From NCBI RefSeq assembly GCF_037392515.1, contig NC_090290.1:36109253-36173252 (forward strand): 64,000 bases of DNA, given 5' to 3'. The DNA comes from Haliotis asinina (Eukaryota > Mollusca > Gastropoda > Lepetellida > Haliotidae). Shown here piece by piece: positions 32,736-44,908 of the stretch (position 1 is the first letter of the stretch; the number at the start of each line of letters is the position of its first letter). A program made the position numbers and the translations under genes. Under the pieces are notes generated by a model that saw only the letters and a list, made by a program, of their open reading frames with translations, was not told the DNA's origin and searched no databases.

Positions 32736-32814
32736 GTTGTGGAAAAGAGATTACAATCGGGTTTTCTCTTCAGCCTGTATACTTCAAGGAAGAAATAGTC
32801 TTGGTCTTGTTATT

Positions 32815-33010
32815 GGTGAGTGAGTGAGTTTAGTTTTACGCCGCACTCAGCAATATTCCAGCTATATGGCGGTGATCTGTAAATAATCGAGTCTGGACCA
32901 GACAATCCAGTGACCAACAACATGAGCATCGACCAGCGCAATTGGGAACCAATGACATGTGTCAACCAAATCAGAGAGCCTGACCACTCGATCCCGTTAG
33001 CATACTATTG
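32815..33010 (-). repeat. Dispersed SINE-like repeat (ACTC-tailed family)
   Basis: It starts GTGAGTGAGTGAGTTTAG-like and TTACGCCGCACTCAGCAATA, then CGAGTCTGGACCAGACAATC and GGGAACCAATGACATGTGTC. Read on the minus strand, the ACTC tail is 3'. The element stops after GATCCCGTTAG, so the distal head is missing. Confidence 0.8.
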
Positions 33011-33014
33011 GCAT

Positions 33015-34455
33015 TTTGCGTTTACAACTTTTGCTGATTCTAAGGGGGTACAAGCATGTGATCGTAATTGAGATTACTGATGGATGTTGACAGCTATGAA
33101 CATATTCAGTTAATGGGTGAGGTATTGGCACCACTTCGCATTTCATTAATATCAATGCCGTCTACTGGGGGCAGACAGTTGTGTGTCATTTGCTGTCACC
33201 ATGGTGACTCACCTGGAGAAAAACACCAATAGCATGTGTGATCGAGATTGAAACAACCATCAAGATCCGTATAAAAAAGTGATTCTGTCGAAAACGTGCA
33301 TTGTCCTAGAAAATGACTGGAGCGAAACCTGCGGAATACAATAATTATTATCTGATACACTAGGTTCGGCGTGGCAAATGTATACCGTAATAATATGTTT
33401 ATGCTCTTAACTTTGACAAGACCCAAAATTTTTATTCTCGAATGCATACTGCTATTTGCTCTAAGTTAATCCTGCACGGATTTGAAATTCATTATCTTAT
33501 TTTCGTTCAGAACCATGAAAGAATATGCACAAATACAATGTGTAATACAATTTATATTTGTAAGAGTAAGTAAAACCATTCCTGATACTGGGTTGAGGTT
33601 TGTAAGTTTTGATACAGTTCCATCTTTCTTACTCAACAAACGTCTTTACTGTTGATGCACTATATATATATTAACAATCTTTGATGTAAACCCTTCGTTT
33701 TCGTTGGAACATGCAATACAACTGCAAGATTTTAGTCCAACGACGTTGGTCACATATATCGTACCAAACAGGAATGTTCTAAGAGGTGGGAATACAACCG
33801 TTATTGTCCTGTTACTGAGATGCTTGTATCGGTGACACCGTACACTCGCGGACTCGGGTCACGAGTTCGTGATCCAACGCCGAGGTGGAAGACAGCGTGC
33901 CCATTGAGGGCTTCGACGTATTCAGTGACAGATTGGTGATGGTATGGGGAACCTAACTAAAAATCGGTACATCGATCAAGACTTCCCAACGTCACCTTCT
34001 TCCTAAGATCAACCGACAGATGATAGTGTTTAGTACGACAACACTATATCAAACACACTGTGTGTCACTGTTGAGTTCCATTTTCATTCATAAACAGAAG
34101 ACTCTCCCTGATCTCAGGATCTAAAGAAGATTGAAGAAACGTGGGATGAAGGACGATCCTTATTGACGTGTTTGTCAAAGTATACACGCCAGAAGTAATC
34201 AACGCGTTGTAGGAAAATCAAAGGAACATTACACAGGAGAGAATCCGTAGACAGAATCAGTCTGTGCCAATGAGGCGCAGAGCAGTAATAGCGCCACATG
34301 ATGGCTACACCAGGAACTGATGGAAACGCGTACTCCCTCTCCTCTCGTGGACGTACGTGTCTCGTGATAGGACAAATAGTGCTGTCACAATGTCTACAGG
34401 ATATCTATCATCTAAATATATGAAATGTGCACACAATAGCTAACCGACGGAAACC
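33015..34455. other. Unassigned non-coding stretch
   Basis: No supported gene, RNA or repeat found. Confidence 0.4.
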
Positions 34456-34459
34456 TATT

Positions 34460-34610
34460 TATAAGTGAGTTAGTTTAGTTTTAGGCAGCTTTCATCATGT
34501 CGAGGGTCACCAGAGATTGGGTTCACTCATTGTACCCATGTAGGGATTCGAACCCGGGTCGTCGGTGTGACGAGCGCACACTTAAAACACTCTGCTACAC
34601 AACTGCACCA
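34460..34610 (-). repeat. tRNA-derived SINE
   Basis: GGGATTCGAACCCGGGTCGT is an inverted B box nearly identical to that at 21.5 kb, and GTGACGAGCGCACACTTAAA covers the A-box side. The tail end reads AGTGAGTTAGTTTAGTTTTA. The body is shortened by a deletion. Confidence 0.8.
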
Positions 34611-35183
34611 CTCTATTTTGTAAGAGCGTACAGACGCTTCGTACATTCCCTACACAACTGCATATATTTGGTTAACTGATCGTGGAATGAATTAGCTTTA
34701 CTTTATCCAATATAAATATACAAAGCATAGACAGTGCTATCTGAAAGCACATGCATCAAAACCTGAATAAAGAACATGTTCAACCATAAAGGTTTTTGAA
34801 AATATAGCTCTCTACAGTTGTAATCATGTTCGACACAAATTCAAGACTAGATTGTGATTGTGTGTCTATGATGCTCGCTGTCCGAAAACCAAACCCGTTT
34901 CTCTGCAGATTCCGATGATTAATGTTTAATTACCTGACACCTACCTTGTCGGTATACATTGGGGTGGTTGATGTTACAGATGTATCAAACGCATTTGAAT
35001 GGGGACTTTTGCCTCTCAGTCGGTTATAATATAGAGGTAATGGACTGATTGCCGCCTCGGTCCCAGTTTAAACTAACACTAGACCAATTAGTTAAATCGG
35101 GTCTTATACAAGACTGTGAAGATTTTCTTGACTTTATCATACAATCACCCCAATCCGGTCTGATGTACTTGCTGTTTTCCTAA

Positions 35184-36163
35184 CTAATCATAAAGTAGCG
35201 GTTTCGTTTCCTTAAATACCAATTTAAATGCTAAGGTAATTAACCGCAGCGACGTTTTTCTATAATTGGAATTTCAGGATGTCACTGTGAAGGGTTCTGA
35301 AAATACCATACTGTTACTATAGTCTAATCATAAACTATCAGTTTCGTTTCCTTAAATACCAATTTAAAAGCTAAGGTAATTAACCGCAGCGACGTTTTTC
35401 TATAATTGGTATTTCAGGATGTCACTGTGAAGGGTTCTGAAAATACCATACCGTTACTATAGTCTAATCATAAAGTATCAGTTTCGTTTCCTTAAATACC
35501 AATTTAAAAGCTAAGGTAATTAACCGCAGCGACGTTTTTCTATAATTGGTATTTCAGGATGTCTATGTGAAGGGTTCTGAAAATACCATACTGTTACTAT
35601 AGTCTAATCATAAACTATCAGTTTCGTTTCCTTAAATACCAATTTAAAAGCTAAGGTAATTAACCGCAGCGACGTTTTTCTATAATTGGTATTTCAGGAT
35701 GTCACTGTGAAGGGTTCTGAAAATACCATACTGTTACTATAGTCTAATCATAAACTATCAGTTTCGTTTCCTTAAATACCAATTTAAAAGCTAAGGTAAT
35801 TAACCGCAGCGACGTTTTTCTATAATTGGTATTTCAGGATGTCACTGTGAAGGGTTCTGAAAATACCATACTGTTACTATAGTCTAATCATAAACTATCA
35901 GTTTCGTTTCCTTAAATACCAATTTAAAAGCTAAGGTAATTAACCGCAGCGACGTTTTTCTATAATTGGTATTTCAGGATGTCACTGTGAAGGGTTCTGA
36001 AAATACCATACTGTTACTATAGTCTAATCATAAACTATCAGTTTCGTTTCCTTAAATACCAATTTAAAAGCTAAGGTAATTAACCGCAGCGACGTTTTTC
36101 TATAATTGGTATTTCAGGATGTCACTTTGAAGGGTTCTCAAAATACCATACCGTTACCGTAGT
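35184..36163. repeat. Satellite-like array, seven units of exactly 140 bp
   Basis: CTAATCATAAA starts at 35184, 35324, 35464, 35604, 35744, 35884 and 36024: seven units with a constant 140-bp step. Inner units are nearly identical; the first and last are the most diverged. Each unit contains AAATACCAATT and, about 50 bases later, its inverted copy AATTGGTATTT, so each can fold into a stem. No coding capacity. It ends at about 36163 where the flanking sequence changes sharply. Confidence 0.97.
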
Positions 36164-36439
36164 CTGTAAACTCTCGCACGTTTAACAGAGTAAACAGGTG
36201 TACCAAATATGGTACCAGAAATGTCCTATGTCTGATTATCAGCTGCTGCTTTTGTTACAAGGTTAACCGTGGTATCTCACGGTATATCTGACATATATAC
36301 CCAATGGTAGATAAAATGAATAAACCATGATTGGTTAGCTCATATATCTACACAGTTACAACTTTGGAATGTAAAGGGCAGTTGTTGAAAACGTCTCAGC
36401 AAAAATTAGGTCAGATGCTCCAGAAGTAACTTCAGTACC

Positions 36440-36708
36440 TTCATTTGGCCCGTGAAGGTCCCGGGATAGCATAGGCCTTCAGCAAACCATGCTTGTCATA
36501 AAAGGCGACTATGCTTGTTGTAAGAGGCGACTAATGGGGTCGAGTGGTCAGGCTCGCTGATTTGGTTGACACATGTCATCGGTTCCCAATTGCACAGATC
36601 GATGCTCACTGGATTTTCTGGTCCAGACTCGATTATTTACAGACCACCGCCATATAACTGGAATATTGCGGAGTGCGGCGTAAAACTATACTCACTCACT
36701 TTCACATA
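36440..36708 (+). repeat. Dispersed SINE-like repeat, near full length
   Basis: This is the most complete copy: CCCGTGAAGGTCCCGGGATA, GTAAGAGGCGACTAATGGGG, GTGGTCAGGCTCGCTGATTT, GGTTCCCAATTGC, GGTCCAGACTCGATTATTTA and ATATTGCGGAGTGCGGCGTA before the ACTCACTCACT tail. The GTGGTCAGGCTCGC and GGTTCCCAATTGC pair could be degenerate polymerase III A and B boxes. No coding capacity. Confidence 0.85.
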
Positions 36709-36709
36709 A

Positions 36710-37940
36710 TGTTCAGAATATTGTTCAAAACTGGAACAGAACTGGTGTTACAAATAAGTATCAGAATCGCACTTACCAAGTAAATTGGAATCAAATGAGG
36801 AAGCCCCCAAATCGACCTCATCGGTAAGTACTGTTCTTTACAGACGTTCAAAACAAGAGCAGATAACTCTAGGATTTAAAAAGTAAGGTTTGGAAAGCTC
36901 AATTCAATCTATCTGTTACTGATTGTTCAATCACCTACAGTGGTGACAGGAATGCAAACGTTTTACCGCAATTGTGACTTTCGCACTGTTATAATGTAAC
37001 TTTTAAGGAGGACGTTTCAAACTCAATCAAGAGAACACTAAAGCTGGCATTACCTCACAAATGAGTGGTGTCCTGATAAATTACGACTTAATAGGCTGTA
37101 TTATAGCAGTCTTGTCTACAAATCATGCTACAAATATAACACGTAGTATAACACAGATATTAATCAATATGAACTTCCTGTCAGGCGGCATTTCTCTTTT
37201 AATTTTCTTTGTAGAAAAAATAATTATGGAAAGAAAGATGTAAAATGTATATATTTATACATAAGCGTAGCAGTCCAGATATCTGCTTCAAACACATTTC
37301 CATGTGTTTTTGAGTGTGCGTGCACGTGCGTTTACATGTGCGTTTCACTGCTGTTTCAAAAACGGGAAAACCATAAATTGTATTTATCTCAAAGACTTCA
37401 ATAATAAACTATTGCATCTGAAAGGGTAACAAAATAGCTGGCATCAAGGAATTATGCTTCTCTACCTCGTTATGGTATTACGTGGCAGATGGATGCGATA
37501 TCAGTGGTAACTAGAGACAGTGCGTCAATGCACTAATAATCATGATAATGCGAGATACTTAATATATAGAGTGGAGGAACTAACATGGAATAAAAGGATA
37601 TACCGATAGGGTAATATCACACTGCCGGCAACACGGAATGGAGAGACACATACCAATATAAGGATGTGACACGCAGCGATTCAGGTTTTGTACAAAGTGG
37701 GTACCGAACAAGCATTCACACATTCATAAATGTACGCGTTTCTAACACTGATAGTGAAAGTATGCATATTGCGTGTTTGTTCAAATGAACAAGAATGATT
37801 CTATTTCATTCACACTTCTTCGTGTATGTCATTTAATTGGTGTATGACAGCCATATGTGCATACTTTTTATTAGGTATGAAACCTAATGCAGCAATTACA
37901 TATAATTTAACATAACAGTGTCTGAGTTAAACTTTATAGT
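36710..37940. other. Unassigned non-coding stretch
   Basis: No supported gene or RNA; a short GTGTGCGTGCACGTGCGT run lies near 37313-37331. Confidence 0.4.
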
Positions 37941-37944
37941 ATTT

Positions 37945-38165
37945 CAGGCATATCGTGACTAAACATAGTTACAAAGTCATGATAAAATCATACACTTTAA
38001 GTACCTACAGACGAAGGACAGTAAACCCAAAGAGAATATTACAATATCAAGAATTAAACCGTCGCTTATAAATTATGAAAATACAATATAAAAACGGGCT
38101 TAGTATCGCCATCAATTGAAGGTAGATCGTCATACTAAGGGCAACGGGGACTCACAGATTAAGTT
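37945..38165 (-). mobile_element. LINE 3' UTR fragment, diverged
   Basis: On the minus strand this carries, in order, the blocks matching the full-length LINE at about 10385-10620 (CCTTAGTATGACGATCTACC, TTACTGTCCTTCGTCTG). It lacks the ACTC tail. Confidence 0.6.
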
Positions 38166-38584
38166 GAGAACGTTAGTTACATGTGAACTCATACGAGATG
38201 ATAATAAAACCCCTCACCTCTTAGTAACCGGGTCCGAAGTGAGTGCCAGATTGCAAGATATCCATAGTTAACAGTATCACAACGTCAATATACTGGCGAA
38301 CTGACACGATTGGGTGTTGATAAAAAATGGAACGGTTTCATCCGAGCACGCAACACATGTCCTTGAAGAGAGGGAGCTCACCATTACCTGCCTACACTGG
38401 CTAAGAACGACTACAGAGAGTCGTTGTTTGCTCAGTCACCATCCGGCGTACACTGCAGCGATCAATAGAGCACCACTGACACCGCGACGGTATTGGGAGA
38501 ATGGAACTAACGCTCAAATAAGTTTGGATAATATTTCCTTGTTCTAAATGCGTAACGACGGCCATTCGGGCCAGTCAGACTCGG

Positions 38585-38830
38585 TAAGGTTCGTTGGTCT
38601 TCTGTTTAACGCCGCATTCAGAAATGGTCCAGCGGCAGTCTGCAATAACCAAGTATGGACCAGGCAATCCAGTGATCAACCGTATGATCTATGCAACTAG
38701 GATACGGTCATTGACCACGTGTCACTGTTCAACGACTCTGTCCACCTGATCCCCGTTACTCGCCTCTTACGACAAGCATACGTTACTGAAGGTGAATTCT
38801 AACCCGAATCTCCACTGACCTGATACATGT
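38585..38830 (-). repeat. Dispersed SINE-like repeat
   Basis: GTTTAACGCCGCATTCAG, AGTATGGACCAGGCAATCCA, GCCTCTTACGACAAGCATAC and AACCCGAATCTCCAC follow the order of the near-full-length copy at 36.4 kb, inverted and diverged. Confidence 0.75.
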
Positions 38831-39059
38831 GTACTATTAGACGTAGGGACGAGGTCCGATCCTTACCTTGTTGAGACTGGGTATATCAAAGATGGTAAAA
38901 CACCATTTGTTTGATCTTCGTACAGTATGCCATTACAGTACCGTACAGTTCGTACAGATATATCGCCATTGTCATTTCCCATATATTCACTTTTGTATAT
39001 AGATATATTGGGTTATAATATATAATATAACCTGTCGCCAAAGGAGAGAAAATCAGACT

Positions 39060-39235
39060 ATATTCTTTCAAATCAGAACTTGCAAGTGAAGGTAAACCTG
39101 AGAGCACTATTTGGACAATACGTAATATAAAAACAGGCTGTAGATCACCAAAAAATGAAAGATCACCTTACTACGGATCATAGCTACTTACAGTGCCTTT
39201 CTTACCTGCATGGACCCTAGCTGGATTTACAGCAT
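39060..39235 (-). mobile_element. LINE 3' UTR fragment
   Basis: On the minus strand it matches about 10350-10490 of the full-length LINE (TAAATCCAGCTAGGGTCCAT, GTATTGTCCAAATAGTG). It is abutted at 39240 by an SINE in the same orientation. Confidence 0.7.
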
Positions 39236-39239
39236 TTAA

Positions 39240-39362
39240 AGTGAGTGAGTCTTTCGCCATTTTTTAGCGATATTCAAACATTGTACGAATGTGGAGTGTA
39301 GAACCAGGACCTTTGCCATGACATGCGCACGCTATAACCACTCAGCTACCCCAGCGCCACAG
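39240..39362 (-). repeat. tRNA-derived SINE
   Basis: AGTGAGTGAGTC tail, a TTGTACGAATGTGGAG-like body, a decayed inverted B box (GTAGAACCAGGACC) and CTATAACCACTCAGCTACCC on the A-box side. It matches the copy at 21.5 kb. Confidence 0.75.
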
Positions 39363-39569
39363 TGCCTACAGGCCGAAGAACTCAGCTGGAAAGCACAATC
39401 GTGAAACACACAAGCTTCATAAGCAAACAAAACCGGAATTTAAAATGACTTTATGACTCATCGCATATTGCCTCATGACATGAACGGTCTTACACTATCT
39501 CCCGTTTAATTACAACCTTGCATTCTAAAAAACGTAGGGCTTTTTATAACGTTTTACGATATCAAACAA

Positions 39570-39665
39570 ATATTACTTAAGTTTGTTTTTAACGCCCTTG
39601 CAGCACTATTCCAACTTTTTGGCAGCGGTCTGCCAGACAACCCAATTATCAAACAGAGCAAATTG
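39570..39665 (-). repeat. Dispersed SINE-like repeat, fragment
   Basis: TTTTTAACGCCCTTGCAGCA and GCGGTCTGCCAGACAACCCA match the tail-proximal part of the ACTC-tailed family. Confidence 0.5.
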
Positions 39666-39669
39666 TAGC

Positions 39670-42600
39670 AAATAGCTGTCAAGGTATTATTTGCACAGTA
39701 CGCGATGGACTGCTTCGATAACTGACAACACAAGTTGAAATCGTGAAATCTGTGTTATCGTTTCAACTCAGAGTAATGACAACTGCATGTCTGAACAATT
39801 CACGTTGACCTGGTTAATGTAAAATCAACATTAGTTTGAAATTGAATTTATGTTTTCGTTTCTGAGTAAAACACGTAATTTAAACATTAAATTGGTAATG
39901 ATTAGCATAGCAAGATATGTTGGGGATGGGGGTGAGGGAGGTTTCATGGATGTCACCAGCTTTATTATGAGGAACACATGGTCTCTTAGTGTATCCCTAC
40001 TCCGTCATATCGAGTGAATGAATGGATATATATATATATATACACGTGCACACACAAAACAATAAAAGACGACAAAGATGTCTCGCCATTCATTTTCAGA
40101 AATTTATTATCAGTGCTATATAGGCCTGCTGCTTCAGTGATATCAGCAGAGGGGAGAATATCACAGATTTCCTGCGCCGTAAGTGTTAAGTCACCTCTGA
40201 ACGACTTTCCGGAATATGTGTATTAGGAGCAGATGCTCCAGCTCCATGTGCAAAGACATTAGTCCTAATGTTTGCTCTTCCAGCACTCTCATCATATTGG
40301 TTATCGTTATGGATTATATATGGGAAACAGGCCAAAGAAATGTTACAGAATATATCGTAATTTTATTAATAATCAATGTTGATGTGAGTCGTGATGGGTT
40401 TTCAGATACACAATACGTTTGTTTTGTGCCAAGTATTGATTCTTGTCATGTGCATTGTTTCAAGGGTATTTCTTTTGTGTACAACTATAGGAATGAAGAA
40501 GTGTTCCCTATATGTGGTATTGTGTTTTTAATGTATGGGTGACCTAGACTCGATACCGTGGAAATCTTTGCCGAATTTAATTATACCGTGTGGAAACGGT
40601 TTGAAACACCTTTTTCCATAGCTGAAGGATTTGTGTGGAATGGGCCATAAACCATACCACGGTATGTAAAGACCTGGAGGCTATGCATGCAAGGAAACAA
40701 AACCTCCGCTTCAGTACTTAATTACTGATCCAGTTCGATCAGACTTCGACACAGTGGGCTTCTTGACACTCATTAGTTGCCAACAAATCTAATTCACATG
40801 ATAATATTTTTCAATTTCATTTTTGCGAATTATTCCTATATTGGCGCAAATGCAAATCTTCAGCTCTTCATTTGGTACCCACGTTTGGCTAACAAAGATC
40901 CAGAAATTACCGCGGTCATTTAGTGGGCACTCAAGTCCCCTGACAGGTGATAATCATAACTGATTAACTGGCTACCTTGGAACTTGGTCGATTGTCTTGT
41001 CAAAGAGTAGTTACGGCATGGAAATAACTGTTATACGGCCGTTTTGCTAATGAGGGTGTATGTTAATTTGCTCATAGTTCGCTAATCAAGGGTCAATGGG
41101 TTTTGATCGCCTAGTTCGCTTCTCTTTACCTTCAATACTGCGAAGTCTTTACCACAATTACTTTATTCTTAAAGAAGGAGGACAATGTTTTTATGGATGT
41201 ACTTCTTTGTTCCGTATCGGCGAATGCCAACCAAAGAAGTCATGTGTTATTCGTATCAAACGAAACTATGGTCTGAGGAACACAGTTACAGATATACCAT
41301 GGTACCATCTGATCGCCGTGATTTGTTCGGGTATATGTGCACAGATATGATTGCGATGAATGTAGTGATACAGACCCACTAACTCGTGAAATAACAATGT
41401 ACAGAACAATAACCAAACTTCGTGGATAATCTTGATTTTTGGATCGCAGAAATTATTATGCTCGTAAATTAAGCCTCGACTGACGTCATGAAACGGTACT
41501 TTTGATGTACATACAATGCCACGCCTCGATGACAAAAACGCTCCGAATGTCTGCATTACATGTAATTGTCCGCAACTGAGATACGTGGCCGCAAATCACT
41601 AATACCACAATTGCAAAATCATATTTTACCAAAATGTCAAGTAAAAAAAGATGCCGTTAGCTCTAACCTTATCACTTCTCGTTGTCTGCTCTCCTTGGTG
41701 TCAGCACTTTCTGCAGTGGGATGTCGTATAACATAACCGACTACGTAATCCACGAAATTAGGTGACGTCACATTTTGTGAGCACATGAATGCGTGATGAC
41801 TACAAATGGCTTCCATAAACAAACGTTTCATTCAAACGTGGAATATGAGGCATTTTCAGTTTGCTGAATCAGTGAATAATGTGTGTATGCAAAATGATAG
41901 CATGCACTTAAAACATGTGTTTTTAGCGTCATTCAGAGTAGAGGTGTTTCATATTATAACCAAAGATTGATGGTTTAGTGATTGTATCTTTTCTGCTCAT
42001 GGTCGGTAGTAGGTATGTTCCATAGTGATTCCTTCTGGTATGGAGGATTTACTAGCTGTATGAAAGTCATCACCGGGGTTACTACAAATCATTTCAATCT
42101 TTTGCAGTTTTTCCCCCACCAATGTCAGTCTATTGGAAAGACGCAAAATTAAAAGAAGTGCATTTGTTTTCTTTGTGGTAGATGGAACAAATTTAAACGT
42201 GTCCCCCTGGACCTGCGGGATAGTGATTCTAAGTGACAGTTAAGGTAATTGCCCAGCATAAACCCTCAGACTATGTTCACACTAACCTTGACAGTAATAT
42301 GTAGTTACCTCACATAGCACACTGGCAACTTAAATAGTTATGTGTACGTGTATTGACGGAAGTGTCTGGCAGGTCATCGGATGCTTCATCCCATAGGAGG
42401 GGAATATGCCCACATACACGTACTATGCGGAATTGAAATACATCAACTCATCAGCTGCTTTGCGAAGTCCGTAAAATAGGGTCATTATATGAGCGACAAC
42501 GTCGATGAAAACTTCACGTGTCAGTTTAATAGCACAAAGATTTAAATACTGCTGGCTCAGCAAAAATTCGCCTTGACGTTAGATTATGTCACATATGTTT

Positions 42601-42690
42601 ATGTGGTAAAGAATATACAATCCGTAATATGACTTGGAATATACCAGTGAGAAAACATTGCTCCGCATCCAAGGTGTTGTTACGTGTTAG
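39670..42690. other. Unassigned non-coding stretch
   Basis: A TA microsatellite lies at about 40025-40041. The longer open frames here (for example 40216-40542) show no recognisable domain and no codon pattern I can defend. Nothing else seen. Confidence 0.4.
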
Positions 42691-42693
42691 ATG

Positions 42694-42945
42694 CATCACA
42701 AAACATACATTCATAGTTTGTTAGGAAAAATTCACTTGTGAGTTATCCTGGGTATTGCTGTTATTATTTCCAATATCGTATTATTACAAAACACACAGTC
42801 ATAGTTTGTTAAGAAAATCCTTTTCTGAGTTACCCTGAGTATTGCTGTTATTATTTCCAATATCGTATTATTACAAAACACACAGTCATAGTTTGTTAAG
42901 AAAATTCATCCTGTGAGGTTGCTGCCATTATTTCCATATGGTATT
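42694..42945. repeat. Tandem repeat, about three units of 87 bp
   Basis: ACAAAACA(C/T)ACA(G/T)TCATAG recurs near 42698, 42786 and 42873. The shared GTATTGCTGTTATTATTTCC block lies between. The first and third units are the more diverged. Confidence 0.85.
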
Positions 42946-43069
42946 ATAGTCAAACAAACGGCATGGGCAGCTGGTAACACGCTCCCTCAAAATCACAGTG
43001 TCGAACAGAAGCCAACATGAGAATGTATGAAGAAGATGTAATGTACACGCATAGCAACAGTGTGGGGAG

Positions 43070-43081
43070 GGTATTTGGAAG
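43070..43081. repeat. Target-site duplication, left copy
   Basis: GGTATTTGGAAG, repeated exactly at 43563-43574. Confidence 0.88.
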
Positions 43082-43562
43082 TGTGAGTGAGTGAGTGAGT
43101 TAATATTTTACGTCACATCGGCATTATCTCAGCCATATCGTGACGAGAACATTTACATGAAATATATGCATGTGGTAAAATCTGTCAACGAAGGACAGTA
43201 AAACAACTAGAATATCACAATTTTAATTAAAACTAGCATGGAAAGTTAAAACTAACAGCACTATTTAGACAATACAATATATAAAACAGACAATAGATTG
43301 CCAACAACAGAAGGTAGATCACCACACTAGGGTCCATGGGGACTTACAGTACCTTTGCTTCCTACATGGACCCTAGTTGGATTTACACCATCCCTTCAGC
43401 TAATGGCGACTGTACGAAAATTTAGCCAAAATTAAAAGAACATGAATACTACGATTAAAAACCTGGTAGACTTAAATTTACTGTGAATGTTTGTGGACTT
43501 ACGTACCCTCTCAGGAGGACAATAATTTTACAATACTTCAACCCCCTTTGAGGGTACAGCCA
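43082..43562 (-). mobile_element. 5'-truncated LINE copy with intact TSD
   Basis: On the minus strand this is about 480 bp of LINE 3' UTR, highly similar to 10190-10657 of the full-length element, from GGCTGTACCCTCAAAGGGGG to the ACTCACTCACTCAC tail. A 12-bp duplication flanks it exactly. It is a textbook 5'-truncated insertion by the same family and quite recent judging from the similarity. Confidence 0.93.
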
Positions 43563-43574
43563 GGTATTTGGAAG
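43563..43574. repeat. Target-site duplication, right copy
   Basis: GGTATTTGGAAG, exact copy of 43070-43081, next to the truncated 5' end of the LINE. Confidence 0.88.
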
Positions 43575-43774
43575 AGCATGACTTGAACGCCCTGCTTAAC
43601 AGTGGGTCCTACGTATGGTACAACAATTGGTAGGCGTCGCACCCTTTTACATGACATTTGTCAGCGGTTTTGAGGAATGTTTCCTGCAGGCAACGTGTTA
43701 ACAATTTTAAATCATGAATGAACAGATGATGGTTAACCATACGATCAGGGTGTATTAACGTTGGAAAGCTGCAT

Positions 43775-44005
43775 CTGTTGGCTGGTTGGTTGTTGGTTTA
43801 ACGCTGCACTCAGCAGTAATCCAACAATACGGCGGAGTCCGATAAATAACCCAGCATGCACGAGACAATCAAGCGGACAACGGCCAGACCATCGATCTAC
43901 GCAAACAGAAAACGATGACATGTGTCTAGGATGACCACCCGATCTCGTTAGTTGCCTCTTAGAACACGCATAGGTTTCTGAAAGCTCAGTTGGAAATCAT
44001 GAACG
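43775..44005 (-). repeat. Dispersed SINE-like repeat
   Basis: TTAACGCTGCACTCAGCAGT, GATCTACGCAAACAGAAAAC, ATGACATGTGTC and CCCGATCTCGTTAGTTGCCT follow the family order. Confidence 0.75.
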
Positions 44006-44596
44006 AGAGGAACGCCGATTTCGCTGTAATGGCAGTTAAAGAAAAACGGCGTTCTGAGGAACAGTTCAGGAACCACCTGAACATGTTCGAGGACCCTTTG
44101 ATTTTTGTTCCTTTGGTTTTCAGTTTCATTACAGTATTATCAGTAACGGATACAAATTGAATTTCAGGCAAAGACATATTCCTTATTTATTACGTCAGTT
44201 TTCGGTGTAGGTTTCAAAACTAATGATGGAGAAGACTCGACTTGACCATCAACCTCAACATGTTACAGCAAAGAAAATGGGGCCAAGGTTATTTCCTGTA
44301 CAGGATTTCTGGTGCAAGCATGTGTTCAAGATCCCGTTATGGTTCAAAGTTGCGCGACCGCCAAATTTGACTTTACTAGACTGGACCAAGTATACAACCA
44401 TACTTGGATGTCACACTTGTTGACAGTCGTAACAGGTGGCTAATTTGGGGATGGATAGATCTGAAATGTGTTATTCCTGCAAGGATTATCTGTTACCGAC
44501 TGACAGCTGACAACCATGAGACAACGGTACCGGGATGTTACCGGAAGTACTGAGGTCTCGCGAAGTGCCATGACCTACGTACTGCTCCATTGTAAG

Positions 44597-44690
44597 TTTT
44601 CACATCGTGTCGAAGGAAATACAGGGTTTTATCAGTCCCGAGTAAGGTTGTATTCCCCGAGCCGTATTTCCCTCGACACGATGTGATAAC
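44597..44690. repeat. Long hairpin, about 28-bp arms
   Basis: TCACATCGTGTCGAAGGAAA (from 44600) pairs with the inverted TTTCCCTCGACACGATGTGA (to about 44687), leaving a loop of about 36 bases. Arms are nearly perfect. It could be a small MITE or a hairpin RNA locus; nothing else is visible. Confidence 0.75.
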
Positions 44691-44877
44691 GCATTTATCT
44701 AGCTGAATGTTTTCACTAAATTAAAACAAAACAACACGCATCGAATCGATTTGCTGCCATGTTGACACCAGCTGATCTTTTGACCTCAATGCACCGTGCG
44801 TTACTAAAAGCTTGTCGATGCACGCTTTTCTCACTTCGCGTCGTCACCGAGGCGTAGCGGGAGGATATGACTTTCGC

Positions 44878-44908
44878 AGCGGGAGTATAAAAGTTGTATA
44901 CTCCCGCT
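44878..44908. repeat. Perfect 12-bp inverted repeat, 7-base loop
   Basis: AGCGGGAGTATA at 44878-44889 and TATACTCCCGCT at 44897-44908 pair without mismatch. Confidence 0.9.

Noticed and set aside
35184..36163. CRISPR-like regular array
   Set aside because: There are no unique spacers between short repeats; the whole 140-bp unit is repeated, and the DNA is eukaryotic.
40216..40542. 108-codon open frame with hydrophobic segments
   Set aside because: No domain or neighbour evidence; AT-rich DNA yields hydrophobic chance frames.
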